DNA from: an uncultured Porphyromonadaceae bacterium
Lineage (GTDB): Bacteria; Bacteroidota; Bacteroidia; Bacteroidales; Muribaculaceae
DNA length: 27,291 bases
Direction: 5' to 3'
Assembly: GCA_902493335.1 (NCBI GenBank)
Contig: CABUPJ010000047.1
Span: 1-27,291 of the forward strand
Within the stretch, counting starts at the first letter, position 1. Each line of letters opens with the position of its first letter. The notes beneath the pieces were generated by a model. That model had not been told where the DNA came from, made no database searches, and saw only the letters and a program-made list of their open reading frames with translations. A program made the position numbers and the translations under genes. Shown here piece after piece: positions 1 to 7,827 of the stretch.

Positions 1-37
1 AGCGGCGGAAGTGATATGTGTAGATTGCGCTTTTCAT
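1..37 (-). CDS. 5' end of an unidentified gene (left paralogue), truncated by window edge
   Basis: Reading leftward from the ATG at 37-35, the first 12 codons give MKSAIYTYHFRR and then the window ends. The start is supported by a TATCTTTG promoter element 8 nt upstream and by a second copy of the same start at 27239 on the other strand: the 12 residues are identical and the only base difference is a synonymous Tyr codon (TAT here, TAC there). The N-terminus is basic and aromatic, which could precede a membrane segment, but too little is visible to name a family. I do not recognise the gene. Confidence 0.6.
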   Translation of the reverse strand, partial: MKSAIYTYHFRR

Positions 38-45
38 CGTCGCTG

Positions 46-53
46 CAAAGATA
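46..53 (-). promoter_or_regulatory. Bacteroidetes -7 promoter element (TATCTTTG) of left paralogue
   Basis: On the minus strand TATCTTTG matches the TAnnTTTG consensus and ends 8 nt before the ATG at 37, so the mRNA leader would be only a few nucleotides. No convincing TTTG lies 19-21 nt upstream. The corresponding position in the right copy is TACCTTTG. Confidence 0.5.
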
Positions 54-188
54 AGACGCGTTTTGGCGGGTTTTGTGGCTAAAAGCGTAGTTGGATGCAA
101 TTTTAGAATGGTTAATTCTCGACAGAACAAAAGAACATAAGGGCAAAAGATCAGAAGATTTTTGAGACAGAAAGACATAAAAGCAAAA

Positions 189-294
189 ATCGCCTGCAGG
201 GCGATGATTTTACTGATAGCCGCGTAGGCCGAGGAGCTGCAAGCTCCGGCCTGCGCGGGAAGGCGATTGTTGATTGATTGCGTTTGAAAAACGC
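189..294. repeat. Composite palindromic repeat element, copy 1
   Basis: Three hairpins in order. ATCGCC/GGCGAT spans 189-205. A long imperfect palindrome spans 221-257, with a central stem GGAGCT/AGCTCC. GCGTTT-GAA-AAACGC spans 280-294. The same order, spacing and connecting sequence (for example ATTTTACTGATAGCC) recur at 26952-27057 in the same orientation. The central stem there has different bases that still pair. This is an intergenic repeat of REP type rather than a gene. Confidence 0.8.
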
Positions 295-314
295 AGATTT
301 GCTACTACGACAGC

Positions 315-457
315 GCCTCACCGAGGCTTTGCCATCTTAATGTCTCTCTTTTCCCCAGGCTTGGTCGGCTCTGTGAGCCTCCCGCGCACTGGGGTTATGC
401 CACAATCTCGCCTCTGCGAGGCTTCGAGAAGGAAGTTGGTCAAATTAGGCTAATTTG
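315..457. repeat. Scattered short hairpins
   Basis: Short perfect inverted repeats: GCCTC-ACC-GAGGC (315-327), GCCTC-TGC-GAGGC (410-422) and CAAATTAG-G-CTAATTTG (441-457). The first two share a stem and differ in the loop. No run of T follows, so terminator activity is not obvious. A further perfect palindrome, ACGCAGCTGCGT, lies at 501-512. Confidence 0.55.
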
Positions 458-525
458 TCAAATAGGTTGTTGCATCAACGGTTAGTAAGGTTGCGCGATC
501 ACGCAGCTGCGTCAGACGCTATGGA

Positions 526-647
526 CCAAGGGCTTCAGCCCTTGGAGCCAACGCAATTAGCTACTACGGCTGAAGCCGTAGTTCCACAAGGCGACGAGCT
601 CGTCGCCGTAATATCAAATTTGTCCTCGGGTCGGCGGCTTGCCGCCG
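526..647. repeat. Cluster of four palindromes, left copy
   Basis: Four near-adjacent perfect palindromes: CCAAGGGC-TTCA-GCCCTTGG (526-545), CTACGGC-TGAA-GCCGTAG (564-581), GGCGACGAGCTCGTCGCC (590-607) and CGGCGGC-TT-GCCGCCG (632-647), followed by a decayed one near 655-672. The first three recur in inverted order at 26866-26946 with similar connecting sequence, so the cluster was copied as a unit. The two tetraloop versions (TTCA, TGAA) are reverse complements of one another. Confidence 0.85.
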
Positions 648-688
648 TATGAAACCAAGGCTTCAACCCTCGCAGCCGGCTAATTGAC

Positions 689-2407
689 TCAGAACTTCAG
701 CGAGACGCCGAGGAGGCCTTTGAGACCTTGGGCGGCGACGCCGTAGATGATGTCGTAGCGGTGGTTGAGAAGATTCTCGCCGCGGGCGAAGACGCTGAAA
801 GCGTCGGTGATGGCGTAGCGTGCGCCCAAAGAGAGGTCGCTGACGTTGCCGAGCGAAATTTCATATATCCGGTCGCCTTCAAACTTCGACGACATGCTGT
901 AGCAGCTGCGCTGCGCGCGGAGTTTATAGCCGAGGTCGATCGACAGCTTGTCAATCGGGCGCACTGTCACCGATGCGTCGGCAACCCATTTGGCACGGTC
1001 GCGCCAGAGATAATAGGCTTTGTCCTGATCTCCCGATGCGGCTGTCTCGACCGATGCCGAGGCCTCGACGAGGCTGCCGTAGCTGTAGTCGAACTTGAGG
1101 CCGACATGCCAGCCTTTGACATCTTCAACAATAAAATTGTTAAATGTGCCAACCACAGGCATCATCCAGTCGTTGGCCACGGCATAGCCGCCGAAGAAAC
1201 TGACGGCAAAGCCTTTGAACGGACCGATATTGAAGCCGGCGTCGACAGTGACGGGGACGTTCGAACGTCCGTATTGCTGCCACGAGGGAATGAAGGGCGT
1301 AATCTGCGACATCGTGCGCAGGCTGTTGAAGTTCTCGCCGCCGCTGATGCGGGCGAAGACTGCAAACTGCGATGTGGCATTATAGTCAAACAGGACGTCG
1401 GGGGCGACACGCACCGAAGCGTCATCGCCTGTGGGGGCGGTATCCTTGTCGCCTGTCATAAAGTCGACCTTGAGGCCGACGCGGCCGTGGAATTTGCCGG
1501 CGTTAAAGGCATAGTAAGGCGAGAGCGAGATTATACCATGAGTGCCGGGCTTGGCATCGTGATTGAGACCGAAAGCCGACTGATTCAGGAAGTCGCCGGC
1601 AACTTCGAGTCCCCAGGCCGGGGTGACGCCGTCGGCGGCATAAGCCAAACCGGCCTTGAAGCCCAGAAGAGTCTCGGCAGCGGCCTTGTATACCACCCTT
1701 GTGGGAACATATCTGTCTGTCAAATCTTTTGAGAATGCAAAGCGGTCGAAGTCGACGTTGACATGATAGTTGAATCTGCCTGCACGCGACCACCAGGAAG
1801 CGTTGACGGCAAAGTCGTTGCGGTTCTGTGTGAAATTCTTGTTGTAGAAAGGATTTGTCAGCGCTGCAAACGAATATGTCACGCCGGCCGAGACACGGCT
1901 CTTCGAGCCGACGCGCTGGTCGAGGTGCAGGCCGACGGCGACAGTGTTGTTCTTGTAGCTGCCGTCGACTTTGTCATAATTGCGGCGGTGGCCTTCGAAA
2001 TCCTTGTAGGAATATCCGTCATACTGCAGCCAGGCTCCTAAGCGCGTCGAAGCCTTGTTGATGAAGCGGTAGCCGGCCGAGGCGCCGAGGTTGAAGGCGG
2101 GGAAATAGCCTACCGACGCATAGCCGCGGTAAGGCGTCAGCGAGAGAGTGTCGCCGTAGTTCATCGGCTCGAGACGCGAAATCGAAGGCACTATCTCCGA
2201 AGCCTCGCCATATTCATAGAGGCCGAGGGCCTTGTGACGTATTGCGGGCGAATAGAGTTCGGGCACAACCGAACCGAGACGTGTTGCCTGACGTTCGACG
2301 GGGACGACCGTGCGGTCGACGGTGATTTCGGTCTTGAGGTCTTTGGCCTGGGCCGCCACAGTGCCGGCGAGAACGGCGCCGGCGAGTATATATCTGATAT
2401 TAACCAT
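689..2407 (-). CDS. Plug-less TonB-receptor-like outer-membrane beta-barrel protein
   Basis: The 572-residue protein has a signal peptide (about residues 1-22, ending AQA). A short segment follows, with the motif EITVDRTVVPVERQATRLGS, and then a long run of alternating hydrophobic/aromatic strands typical of an outer-membrane barrel. The end reads like the last strands of TonB-dependent receptors (FARGENLLNHRYD near the end, then LLGVSLKF with terminal Phe). No plug domain or TonB box is visible, and at 572 residues it is shorter than a usual receptor. The ATG at 2407 lies 9 nt after the stop of the TPR gene, so the two are almost certainly co-transcribed. It probably forms an outer-membrane channel or assembly partner for the TPR protein; the substrate is unknown. 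It could instead be annotated simply as a TonB-dependent receptor. Confidence 0.75.
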   Translation of the reverse strand: MVNIRYILAGAVLAGTVAAQAKDLKTEITVDRTVVPVERQATRLGSVVPELYSPAIRHKALGLYEYGEASEIVPSISRLEPMNYGDTLSLTPYRGYASVGYFPAFNLGASAGYRFINKASTRLGAWLQYDGYSYKDFEGHRRNYDKVDGSYKNNTVAVGLHLDQRVGSKSRVSAGVTYSFAALTNPFYNKNFTQNRNDFAVNASWWSRAGRFNYHVNVDFDRFAFSKDLTDRYVPTRVVYKAAAETLLGFKAGLAYAADGVTPAWGLEVAGDFLNQSAFGLNHDAKPGTHGIISLSPYYAFNAGKFHGRVGLKVDFMTGDKDTAPTGDDASVRVAPDVLFDYNATSQFAVFARISGGENFNSLRTMSQITPFIPSWQQYGRSNVPVTVDAGFNIGPFKGFAVSFFGGYAVANDWMMPVVGTFNNFIVEDVKGWHVGLKFDYSYGSLVEASASVETAASGDQDKAYYLWRDRAKWVADASVTVRPIDKLSIDLGYKLRAQRSCYSMSSKFEGDRIYEISLGNVSDLSLGARYAITDAFSVFARGENLLNHRYDIIYGVAAQGLKGLLGVSLKF

Positions 2408-2416
2408 CTTGATCTA

Positions 2417-5392
2417 TCATTTATTTAGTCGGTTGTCAATCATCATGAAAATATCGGTTTCGTCACCGGGATAATTCTCTTTGAGCGCCTTGAGATATTC
2501 CTTGGCCTCGAAACTCTTGCCCTGGGCCTCGAAGATATCGCTCAGGAGTATGAATCCGCGGGCGAGCCAGTATGAGTGAGGCGTACCCGAAGCGTTGAGA
2601 GCCTCGACGGTCTTGCGGGCCTCGTCGACTTTCTTGTCGTCGAAGAGGCTCTGAGCCAGATAGTAGGCACTCTTGGCGCCGTAAAGGTCGTCGGTGACGG
2701 TGGCAATCTTGCGCCATTCGTCGCGGGCAGCCTCGCGGTCGCCGCGCATCTCAAGGGCGATGCCTCGCGAGAATATCGCCTCGGTCTTGTCCTCGGAGCC
2801 GAGAGTCGATGACGCCAGCAGGGCGTCGGCGGCAGCGATGACAGCCTCGTAGTCAGAGAGGTCGCGGGCGGCGCGCATGATGCCGGTGCGGGCGGCGTTG
2901 AGATTCTTCGACGACGAGGCGCGCTGTTCGAGGGCGCGCCATGTGGCGAGCGCCGGTTCGGTCTGGCCGAGCTTATACTGACGGGTTGCCACAACAGCAT
3001 AGGCGTTTTCGCTCAGGCTGTTGTCGGGGAAACGCTCGACGAGCGCCGTAGCATAGCCGTAGGCCTTGTCGTCGTCACCGTCCTCGACGGCTGCCTCGAG
3101 CAGATATGAGGTCGCCTTGGCGAAATATGCGCCGTCGGGATATTTCTTGGTATAAGCCTCGAGACGGGCGGTGCGGCCCTCGGTTATATAGTCGCGCTCG
3201 GCGGTCTCGAAGGTGAGACGGTCGACCTCTGAGATGTCGATTTTCGGAGCGTCGGGCACCGAATTGATAAACTCCATATACTCGGCGAGGGTGCCGTCTT
3301 CGGCGCAGATGAGTTTGAGGGCGTCGACAGCCTCACGGGCCTCCTCGCTGGTGGGATAAAGACGGATGACGCCTTTGTATGCGTCGACAGCCTGCGGCTT
3401 CTTGTTGTCGTTGAGCAGCGTCAGAGCCAGCTGGAGATAGCCCTGTCGGCCCTGTGCCGTGTTGGGATATTCGGCTACCAGACGGCGGTAGACCTTGATA
3501 GCCGAGGCGTTGTCGCCGAGCTGGATGTAGCTCGAAGTCATCTCAAGCATGGCGTCGGCGGCAAGGGTCGACGACGGGAAGTCGGCGAGAAGCGTCTCGA
3601 GACCGGCAATCTTGGCGCGGTGGTCGCGCTCATAGCCGCGCATCAGCGCCTTCTGGAAGAGCGAATAGTCACCCGCCGCGGGATTGAGCTGATAGGATTT
3701 GTCATAGAGACGGCCGGCCTCGGTGAAGTCGGAGGCATAATAGCTGATGTCGCCCAGACGGTTGTATGCGTCGGCAAGGGCGTCGGGGCGCTGCGACGGT
3801 GCGGCCGCGAACTTCTCGAACGAGCGGCGCGCCTCGTCATAATCCTTGAGAGCGAACTGAGCGTAGCCAAGGTCATAGCTGGCAATGGCGGCATTGTTTG
3901 AACGGGCGGGCGCCTTGGCGAGATAAGCCTTCAGATTCTTCACTGCCGACTCGTAGTCGCCGTCGCGATACTGCGCCTCGCCGAGAAGGAGTTTGGCTTC
4001 GAGAGCGCCCTCGCGGTTATAGCGCGCAAGCGGCTCGACTGCCGTGAGATATGATATGGCGCGCTTGGGATTGCCTGTCGACAGAGCGCGGGCGCCGAGC
4101 GTATAGAGTATCTGCTGCTTGGCGGCAAGGATTTTGTCGCCGGGATTCTTCATGCGCTCGATGCTCTCGAGAGCCGACTCATAATTGTTGTCGGTCATAT
4201 AGCCGGTGACGATATATTCCTGAACCTCGGCGGCATGATCGCTGTCGGGGTAGCGGCGCAGAAATTCCTCGAATGTCGAGACTGTGCTGCCGAAGGGTAT
4301 CGTGGCGCCGTCAAACTTCGCCACGGCGTAGTTGTAGAAGGCCGCCTCCTGCACTTTAGTGTCGTAGGGCAGACGCAGCGCCTTATCGAAGGCGAGAAGC
4401 GCGGCCGATTTGTCACCGCTGTTGACAAGAGCCTGACCGATATAGAGGTAGGCACTCTGTCCCATCGCACTGTCATCGGCCGAGACCGGTTCGAGCGCTT
4501 CGATGGCGCGGGCATAATCGCCCTGTTCGTATTCGGCGAGGCCGAGGATATAGAGCGTCGACAGCGACGGATTCTCGACCGCCGCGCGATATTTTTTAAG
4601 ATAGCCGATGGCCTCGCTGCCGCGGCCGGTGTGATAGAGCGACTCGCCGGCGATGCGGTTGGCCTCGGCAACGAAATCGGCACGGCTGTCATTGCGGCGC
4701 AGGAGCGATTTGGCCGTGCTCAGCGCGCGGTTATAATCGCCGTCGACAAAATAAATCTGCGACAGGTAGTAGTCGGCCATATTGCCCGGCTCGGCCGAAG
4801 TGTCGACATCCTTGAACAGACGCTTGGCCTCGTTGTAATCACCTTTGACATAAGCGATATAGCCGAGATAGAAGCGGGCGGCGTTGGCGTAGCGACGGCT
4901 CGACAGCAGCGAGTTGAAACGCGAGGCGGCGGCATCGAAATCAGCGAGCTGAAGACGGCAGTAGCCTTCGCGGTAAGCGAGTTCGTCGGCCTCGGCGGCG
5001 AGAAGGGCGTCGGAGTTGACCATCTGATAGACTTTCAGGGCGTCGGCAAAACTTGTCTCGAAGAGGCAGTCGCCGATGCGCATCAGAGCCTGCTGACGGT
5101 GGAGCGAATATGGATACATCGACAGGAAGGCCACGAAATGGGGCTTTGCGGCACGGCCCGAGACGTTGAAATTGGCCATCGCGATAAGCCAGTCAGACTC
5201 CTCGCGCTCGCGCTCGGAGAGCGCCGCGCGGTCGAGCCGTGCAAGCTGATCGATGCAGCCGGTATAATTGCGGTCGGCATACATGGCCTCGCCGCGTTTG
5301 AGATAACCGTCATTGCCGGTCGAATTTATCTGAGCCACCACCGGCATCACAGCCGCGCCGGCGAGGATAGAAATAATTAATCGCTTTTTCAT
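2417..5392 (-). CDS. Large periplasmic tetratricopeptide-repeat protein
   Basis: The start is placed at the ATG 5392 because it gives a clean signal peptide (MKKRLIISILAG..VVAQ, about residues 1-21) and follows a strong promoter; an ATG at 5461 would add 23 residues that overlap the promoter and the end of proA. The 991-residue product is made almost entirely of TPR-type helix pairs, with recurrent patterns such as A..YLG.I.Y..GDYN.A and FL.RYPDS from near the N-terminus to the C-terminus. No catalytic domain is seen. TPR solenoids scaffold protein complexes; here the partner is likely the barrel protein encoded 9 nt downstream. The final residues (MMIDNRLNK) end at TGA 2419-2417. Function beyond scaffolding is unknown. 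Confidence 0.85.
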   Translation of the reverse strand: MKKRLIISILAGAAVMPVVAQINSTGNDGYLKRGEAMYADRNYTGCIDQLARLDRAALSEREREESDWLIAMANFNVSGRAAKPHFVAFLSMYPYSLHRQQALMRIGDCLFETSFADALKVYQMVNSDALLAAEADELAYREGYCRLQLADFDAAASRFNSLLSSRRYANAARFYLGYIAYVKGDYNEAKRLFKDVDTSAEPGNMADYYLSQIYFVDGDYNRALSTAKSLLRRNDSRADFVAEANRIAGESLYHTGRGSEAIGYLKKYRAAVENPSLSTLYILGLAEYEQGDYARAIEALEPVSADDSAMGQSAYLYIGQALVNSGDKSAALLAFDKALRLPYDTKVQEAAFYNYAVAKFDGATIPFGSTVSTFEEFLRRYPDSDHAAEVQEYIVTGYMTDNNYESALESIERMKNPGDKILAAKQQILYTLGARALSTGNPKRAISYLTAVEPLARYNREGALEAKLLLGEAQYRDGDYESAVKNLKAYLAKAPARSNNAAIASYDLGYAQFALKDYDEARRSFEKFAAAPSQRPDALADAYNRLGDISYYASDFTEAGRLYDKSYQLNPAAGDYSLFQKALMRGYERDHRAKIAGLETLLADFPSSTLAADAMLEMTSSYIQLGDNASAIKVYRRLVAEYPNTAQGRQGYLQLALTLLNDNKKPQAVDAYKGVIRLYPTSEEAREAVDALKLICAEDGTLAEYMEFINSVPDAPKIDISEVDRLTFETAERDYITEGRTARLEAYTKKYPDGAYFAKATSYLLEAAVEDGDDDKAYGYATALVERFPDNSLSENAYAVVATRQYKLGQTEPALATWRALEQRASSSKNLNAARTGIMRAARDLSDYEAVIAAADALLASSTLGSEDKTEAIFSRGIALEMRGDREAARDEWRKIATVTDDLYGAKSAYYLAQSLFDDKKVDEARKTVEALNASGTPHSYWLARGFILLSDIFEAQGKSFEAKEYLKALKENYPGDETDIFMMIDNRLNK

Positions 5393-5408
5393 AATCAGAG
5401 ATTTGCTG

Positions 5409-5439
5409 CAAAGATAGAAATTCTTACCGAGCCCGCAAA
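5409..5439 (-). promoter_or_regulatory. Promoter of the TPR/barrel operon
   Basis: On the minus strand TTTG (5439-5436), a 19-nt spacer and TATCTTTG (5416-5409) match the Bacteroidetes consensus exactly. It lies between the proA stop (5454) and the TPR start (5392), about 16 nt upstream of the ATG, so the TPR/barrel pair can be transcribed independently of proA. Confidence 0.75.
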
Positions 5440-5453
5440 ATAGTGCAGGTCTG

Positions 5454-6689
5454 TTATACACGCGTCTGGCCGGAGCCAGTGATGAGATATTTGTAGGTGA
5501 CGATTTCGTTGAGAGCCATGGGGCCGCGGGCGTGGAGTTTCTGGGTCGAAATGCCTATCTCGGCTCCCATGCCGAACTGGGCGCCGTCGGTGAAAGCTGT
5601 CGAGACGTTGGCATAGACACAGGCGGCGTCGACCGAGGCGAGGAAGCGGTCGCGCGCGTCAGGCTGCTCGGCGACGATACATTCGCTGTGGTGAGAGCCG
5701 TGGCGGGCGATGAAATCGAGAGCCTCGTCGATGTCGGCGACGGTCTTGAGCGACATCTTGTAGTCGAGCCATTCGCGGCCGAAGTCGCTGTCGGCGGCAT
5801 GACGCAGCAGCGGATAGACGCCTTCGAGAGCGGCGTATGACTCGTCGTCGGCATAGATCTCGACATCCTTCTCGGCGAGGCGGTCGCAGAGCGTCGGCAG
5901 CGCGCCGAGGCAGCTGCGGTCGACGATGAGGCAGTCGAGGGCATTGCAGACGCTGACACGGCGGGTCTTGGCGTTGAAGATGATGTCGCGGCCGGTGGCG
6001 ATGTCGCCCGAGGTGTGGAAATAGGTGTGGCAGACACCGGCGCCGGTCTCGATGACGGGGACGGTGGCGTTGTCGCGGACGAAGTCGATAAGACGCCGGC
6101 TGCCTCTGGGAATGATGACGTCGATATAGCCGACGGCGTGGAGCATCGCCGTCACGGCATCGTGGTCATTGGGCAGGAGGGTGACGGCATCGTCGGGCAG
6201 ACCGGCCTCGGCGAGCGCGTCGATGATGATGGCTACGGCGAGAGCATTTGTCTCGGCTGCCTCGTGACCGCCTTTGAGCACGACGGCGCTGCCAGCCTTG
6301 AAGCAGAGGCTGAAGACGTCGAAGGTGACGTTGGGACGCGACTCGTAGATGACGCCGATGACGCCGAAAGGCACGGTGACTTTGCGTATCAGCATGCCGT
6401 TGGGACGCTCGCGGCGCTCGAGCTCACGGCCCAGAGGCGACGGCAGAGCGGCAACGGCTCGCATGTCGGCGGCGATGCCGGCGATGCGTTCGCGGGTGAG
6501 TTTAAGACGGTCATACATTGGCGAATCCTCGCCCATGGCCGCGAGGTCGACGGCATTGGCCTCAAGAAGGTCTTCGGCACGGTTTTCGAGACGGTCGGCG
6601 AGCGCGAACAACAGGGCGTCGCGTTTCTCGGTGGTGATGAGTGAAAGTCTGCGACCCGCTTCGGCCGCACGGCGGAATATCTTTTCCAT
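5454..6689 (-). CDS. proA: Glutamate-5-semialdehyde dehydrogenase (gamma-glutamyl phosphate reductase)
   Basis: Second step of proline synthesis: NADPH-dependent reduction of gamma-glutamyl phosphate to glutamate-5-semialdehyde in the cytoplasm. The 411-residue length is normal for ProA. Visible family motifs are VPFGVIGVIYESRPNVT (about 106-122), the GSAVVLKGG segment (about 133-141), VIETGAGVCHTY (about 212-223), the presumed catalytic cysteine in SVCNALD (about Cys248) and the C-terminal STQKLHARGPMALNE signature. It lies 28 nt downstream of proB on the same strand, the classic proBA order. Its own promoter is not apparent, and it is likely read through from proB and dnaX. Confidence 0.97.
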   Translation of the reverse strand: MEKIFRRAAEAGRRLSLITTEKRDALLFALADRLENRAEDLLEANAVDLAAMGEDSPMYDRLKLTRERIAGIAADMRAVAALPSPLGRELERRERPNGMLIRKVTVPFGVIGVIYESRPNVTFDVFSLCFKAGSAVVLKGGHEAAETNALAVAIIIDALAEAGLPDDAVTLLPNDHDAVTAMLHAVGYIDVIIPRGSRRLIDFVRDNATVPVIETGAGVCHTYFHTSGDIATGRDIIFNAKTRRVSVCNALDCLIVDRSCLGALPTLCDRLAEKDVEIYADDESYAALEGVYPLLRHAADSDFGREWLDYKMSLKTVADIDEALDFIARHGSHHSECIVAEQPDARDRFLASVDAACVYANVSTAFTDGAQFGMGAEIGISTQKLHARGPMALNEIVTYKYLITGSGQTRV

Positions 6690-6717
6690 AACGGATATAT
6701 TTTTAACGTTCTGTCAG

Positions 6718-7827
6718 TTATTGAAATACACGTGAATCATCGATATAGAGGTAGTCGGCGTGGACGAGCGGTTTCTCGCCGCCGCGGCCTATCATGTCAC
6801 GGGCAGTCTGCGAGTCGAAAGCCACACGCCCCCAGGCGACAGTCTCGCCGCGACGGTCGGCGACAGTGACGATGTCGTCTTTCTCGAAATCGCCCTCGAC
6901 GGCTGTGACGCCGACAGCGAGCAGGCTCGCGCCGTCGCGCGACAGCAGGGCCGCGCGGGCGCCGTCGTTGACGGTGAGCGTACCCTTGGCGAACGACTCG
7001 CTGTGGGCAATCCATTTCTTGACACCTGTCTGACGGCGGTCTGCGGCGACGAAGGTCGTCGAACCGACTTCGGGGTCACCGTCGACGAGACGCGGCAGGA
7101 TGCTGTCGCGCTTGCCGTTGGCGATGACGACGGCTATGCCCTCTGAGGCGACCTTGCGGGCGATGCGGTATTTCGTGGCCATGCCGCCGCGGCCGGCGCT
7201 CGACTTCGACGCGGTGATATACTGCGACATGTCGTCGTCGGGCATGATGCGCGGTATAAGACGGGAGGCCGGATCGGCCGGGTCGCCGGTATAGAGACCG
7301 TCGATGTTGCTGAGAATGACGAGGGCGTCGGCATCCATCATCGTGGCGATGAGGCCCGAAAGCTCGTCGTTGTCAGTAAACATCAGCTCGGTGACCGAGA
7401 CGGTGTCGTTCTCGTTGACAACGGGGATGACACCGCAGCGGAGCATCACTTCCATGCAGTGTTTCTGATTGAGGTAATGGCGGCGGGTGGCGAAGTTCTC
7501 TTTTGTCGTCAGCACCTGACCGCAGACGAGGTCGTGGTCGCGGAAAAGCTCGTAGTAGCGGTTGATGAGCCACGCCTGGCCGACAGCGCTGAAGAGCTGC
7601 CGCGACGACACGTCGTCGAGCGTGACATCGATTTTACCGCCGATGCGCCCGCGGCCCGAAGCCACGGCGCCCGACGATATGAGAATGACGTCGATGCCCC
7701 GGTGGCGGAGCTCGGCGACCTGATCGACGATAGCGCTCAGACGGGTAATGTCGAGACGCCCGTCGCGGCGCGTCAGCACATTGCTGCCAATTTTAATCAC
7801 AAGACGTCTGATGTCTTTTGTCATCAT
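6718..7827 (-). CDS. proB: Glutamate 5-kinase
   Basis: First step of proline synthesis: ATP-dependent phosphorylation of glutamate, usually feedback-inhibited by proline. The 369-residue protein has an amino-acid-kinase domain (KIGSNVLTRRDG near residue 12, ISSGAVASGR near 50-59, VNENDTVSV, FTDNDELSGLIA, SSAGRGGMATK) and a C-terminal PUA domain (about 275 to the end, LTVNDGARAALLSRDGASLL). Two tandem ATGs (7827 and 7824) are possible. The first makes a 4-nt ATGA overlap with the dnaX stop and the second would start at the last base of that stop, so translation is probably coupled to dnaX. proA follows after 28 nt. Confidence 0.97.
   Translation of the reverse strand: MMTKDIRRLVIKIGSNVLTRRDGRLDITRLSAIVDQVAELRHRGIDVILISSGAVASGRGRIGGKIDVTLDDVSSRQLFSAVGQAWLINRYYELFRDHDLVCGQVLTTKENFATRRHYLNQKHCMEVMLRCGVIPVVNENDTVSVTELMFTDNDELSGLIATMMDADALVILSNIDGLYTGDPADPASRLIPRIMPDDDMSQYITASKSSAGRGGMATKYRIARKVASEGIAVVIANGKRDSILPRLVDGDPEVGSTTFVAADRRQTGVKKWIAHSESFAKGTLTVNDGARAALLSRDGASLLAVGVTAVEGDFEKDDIVTVADRRGETVAWGRVAFDSQTARDMIGRGGEKPLVHADYLYIDDSRVFQ

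Larger units (their letters stand above)
1..145. repeat. Left arm of a long inverted repeat at the window ends
   Basis: Positions 1-145 align without gaps to the reverse complement of 27131-27275 (coordinates sum to 27276), with about 13 mismatches by hand count. Positions 96-145 are a perfect 50-nt match. The mismatches cluster between the -7 element and the start codon and near 90-95, while the distal upstream block and the coding start are almost unchanged. The copy therefore carries 5' coding sequence, promoter and upstream region of one gene. Confidence 0.85.
38..688. other. Gene-free interval, palindrome-rich
   Basis: No believable gene lies between the left paralogue and the end of the barrel gene at 689. 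The interval holds the inverted-repeat arm, a large repeat element (189-294), minor hairpins (315-327, 410-422, 441-457, 501-512) and a tight palindrome cluster (526-647). A 65-codon open frame at 455-652 is produced by the palindromes and is not treated as a gene. Confidence 0.75.

Noticed and set aside
526..647. Possible CRISPR array
   Set aside because: The palindromes differ in sequence from one another, spacers are short and irregular, and no cas genes are nearby.
455..652. 65-codon open frame in the left palindrome cluster, with a related frame at 26854-27117 (shared segment AEAVVPQGDE)
   Set aside because: The shared peptide is just the translated palindrome cluster present at both ends; no promoter or other coding signs.
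4235..5380. Long plus-strand open frame opposite the TPR gene (a similar one at 23273-24610 lies opposite polA)
   Set aside because: Caused by the codon bias of the true minus-strand genes; no start context or recognisable protein features.
5393..5461. Earlier start for the TPR protein (ATG 5461)
   Set aside because: It covers the consensus promoter and hides the signal peptide that begins at 5392.
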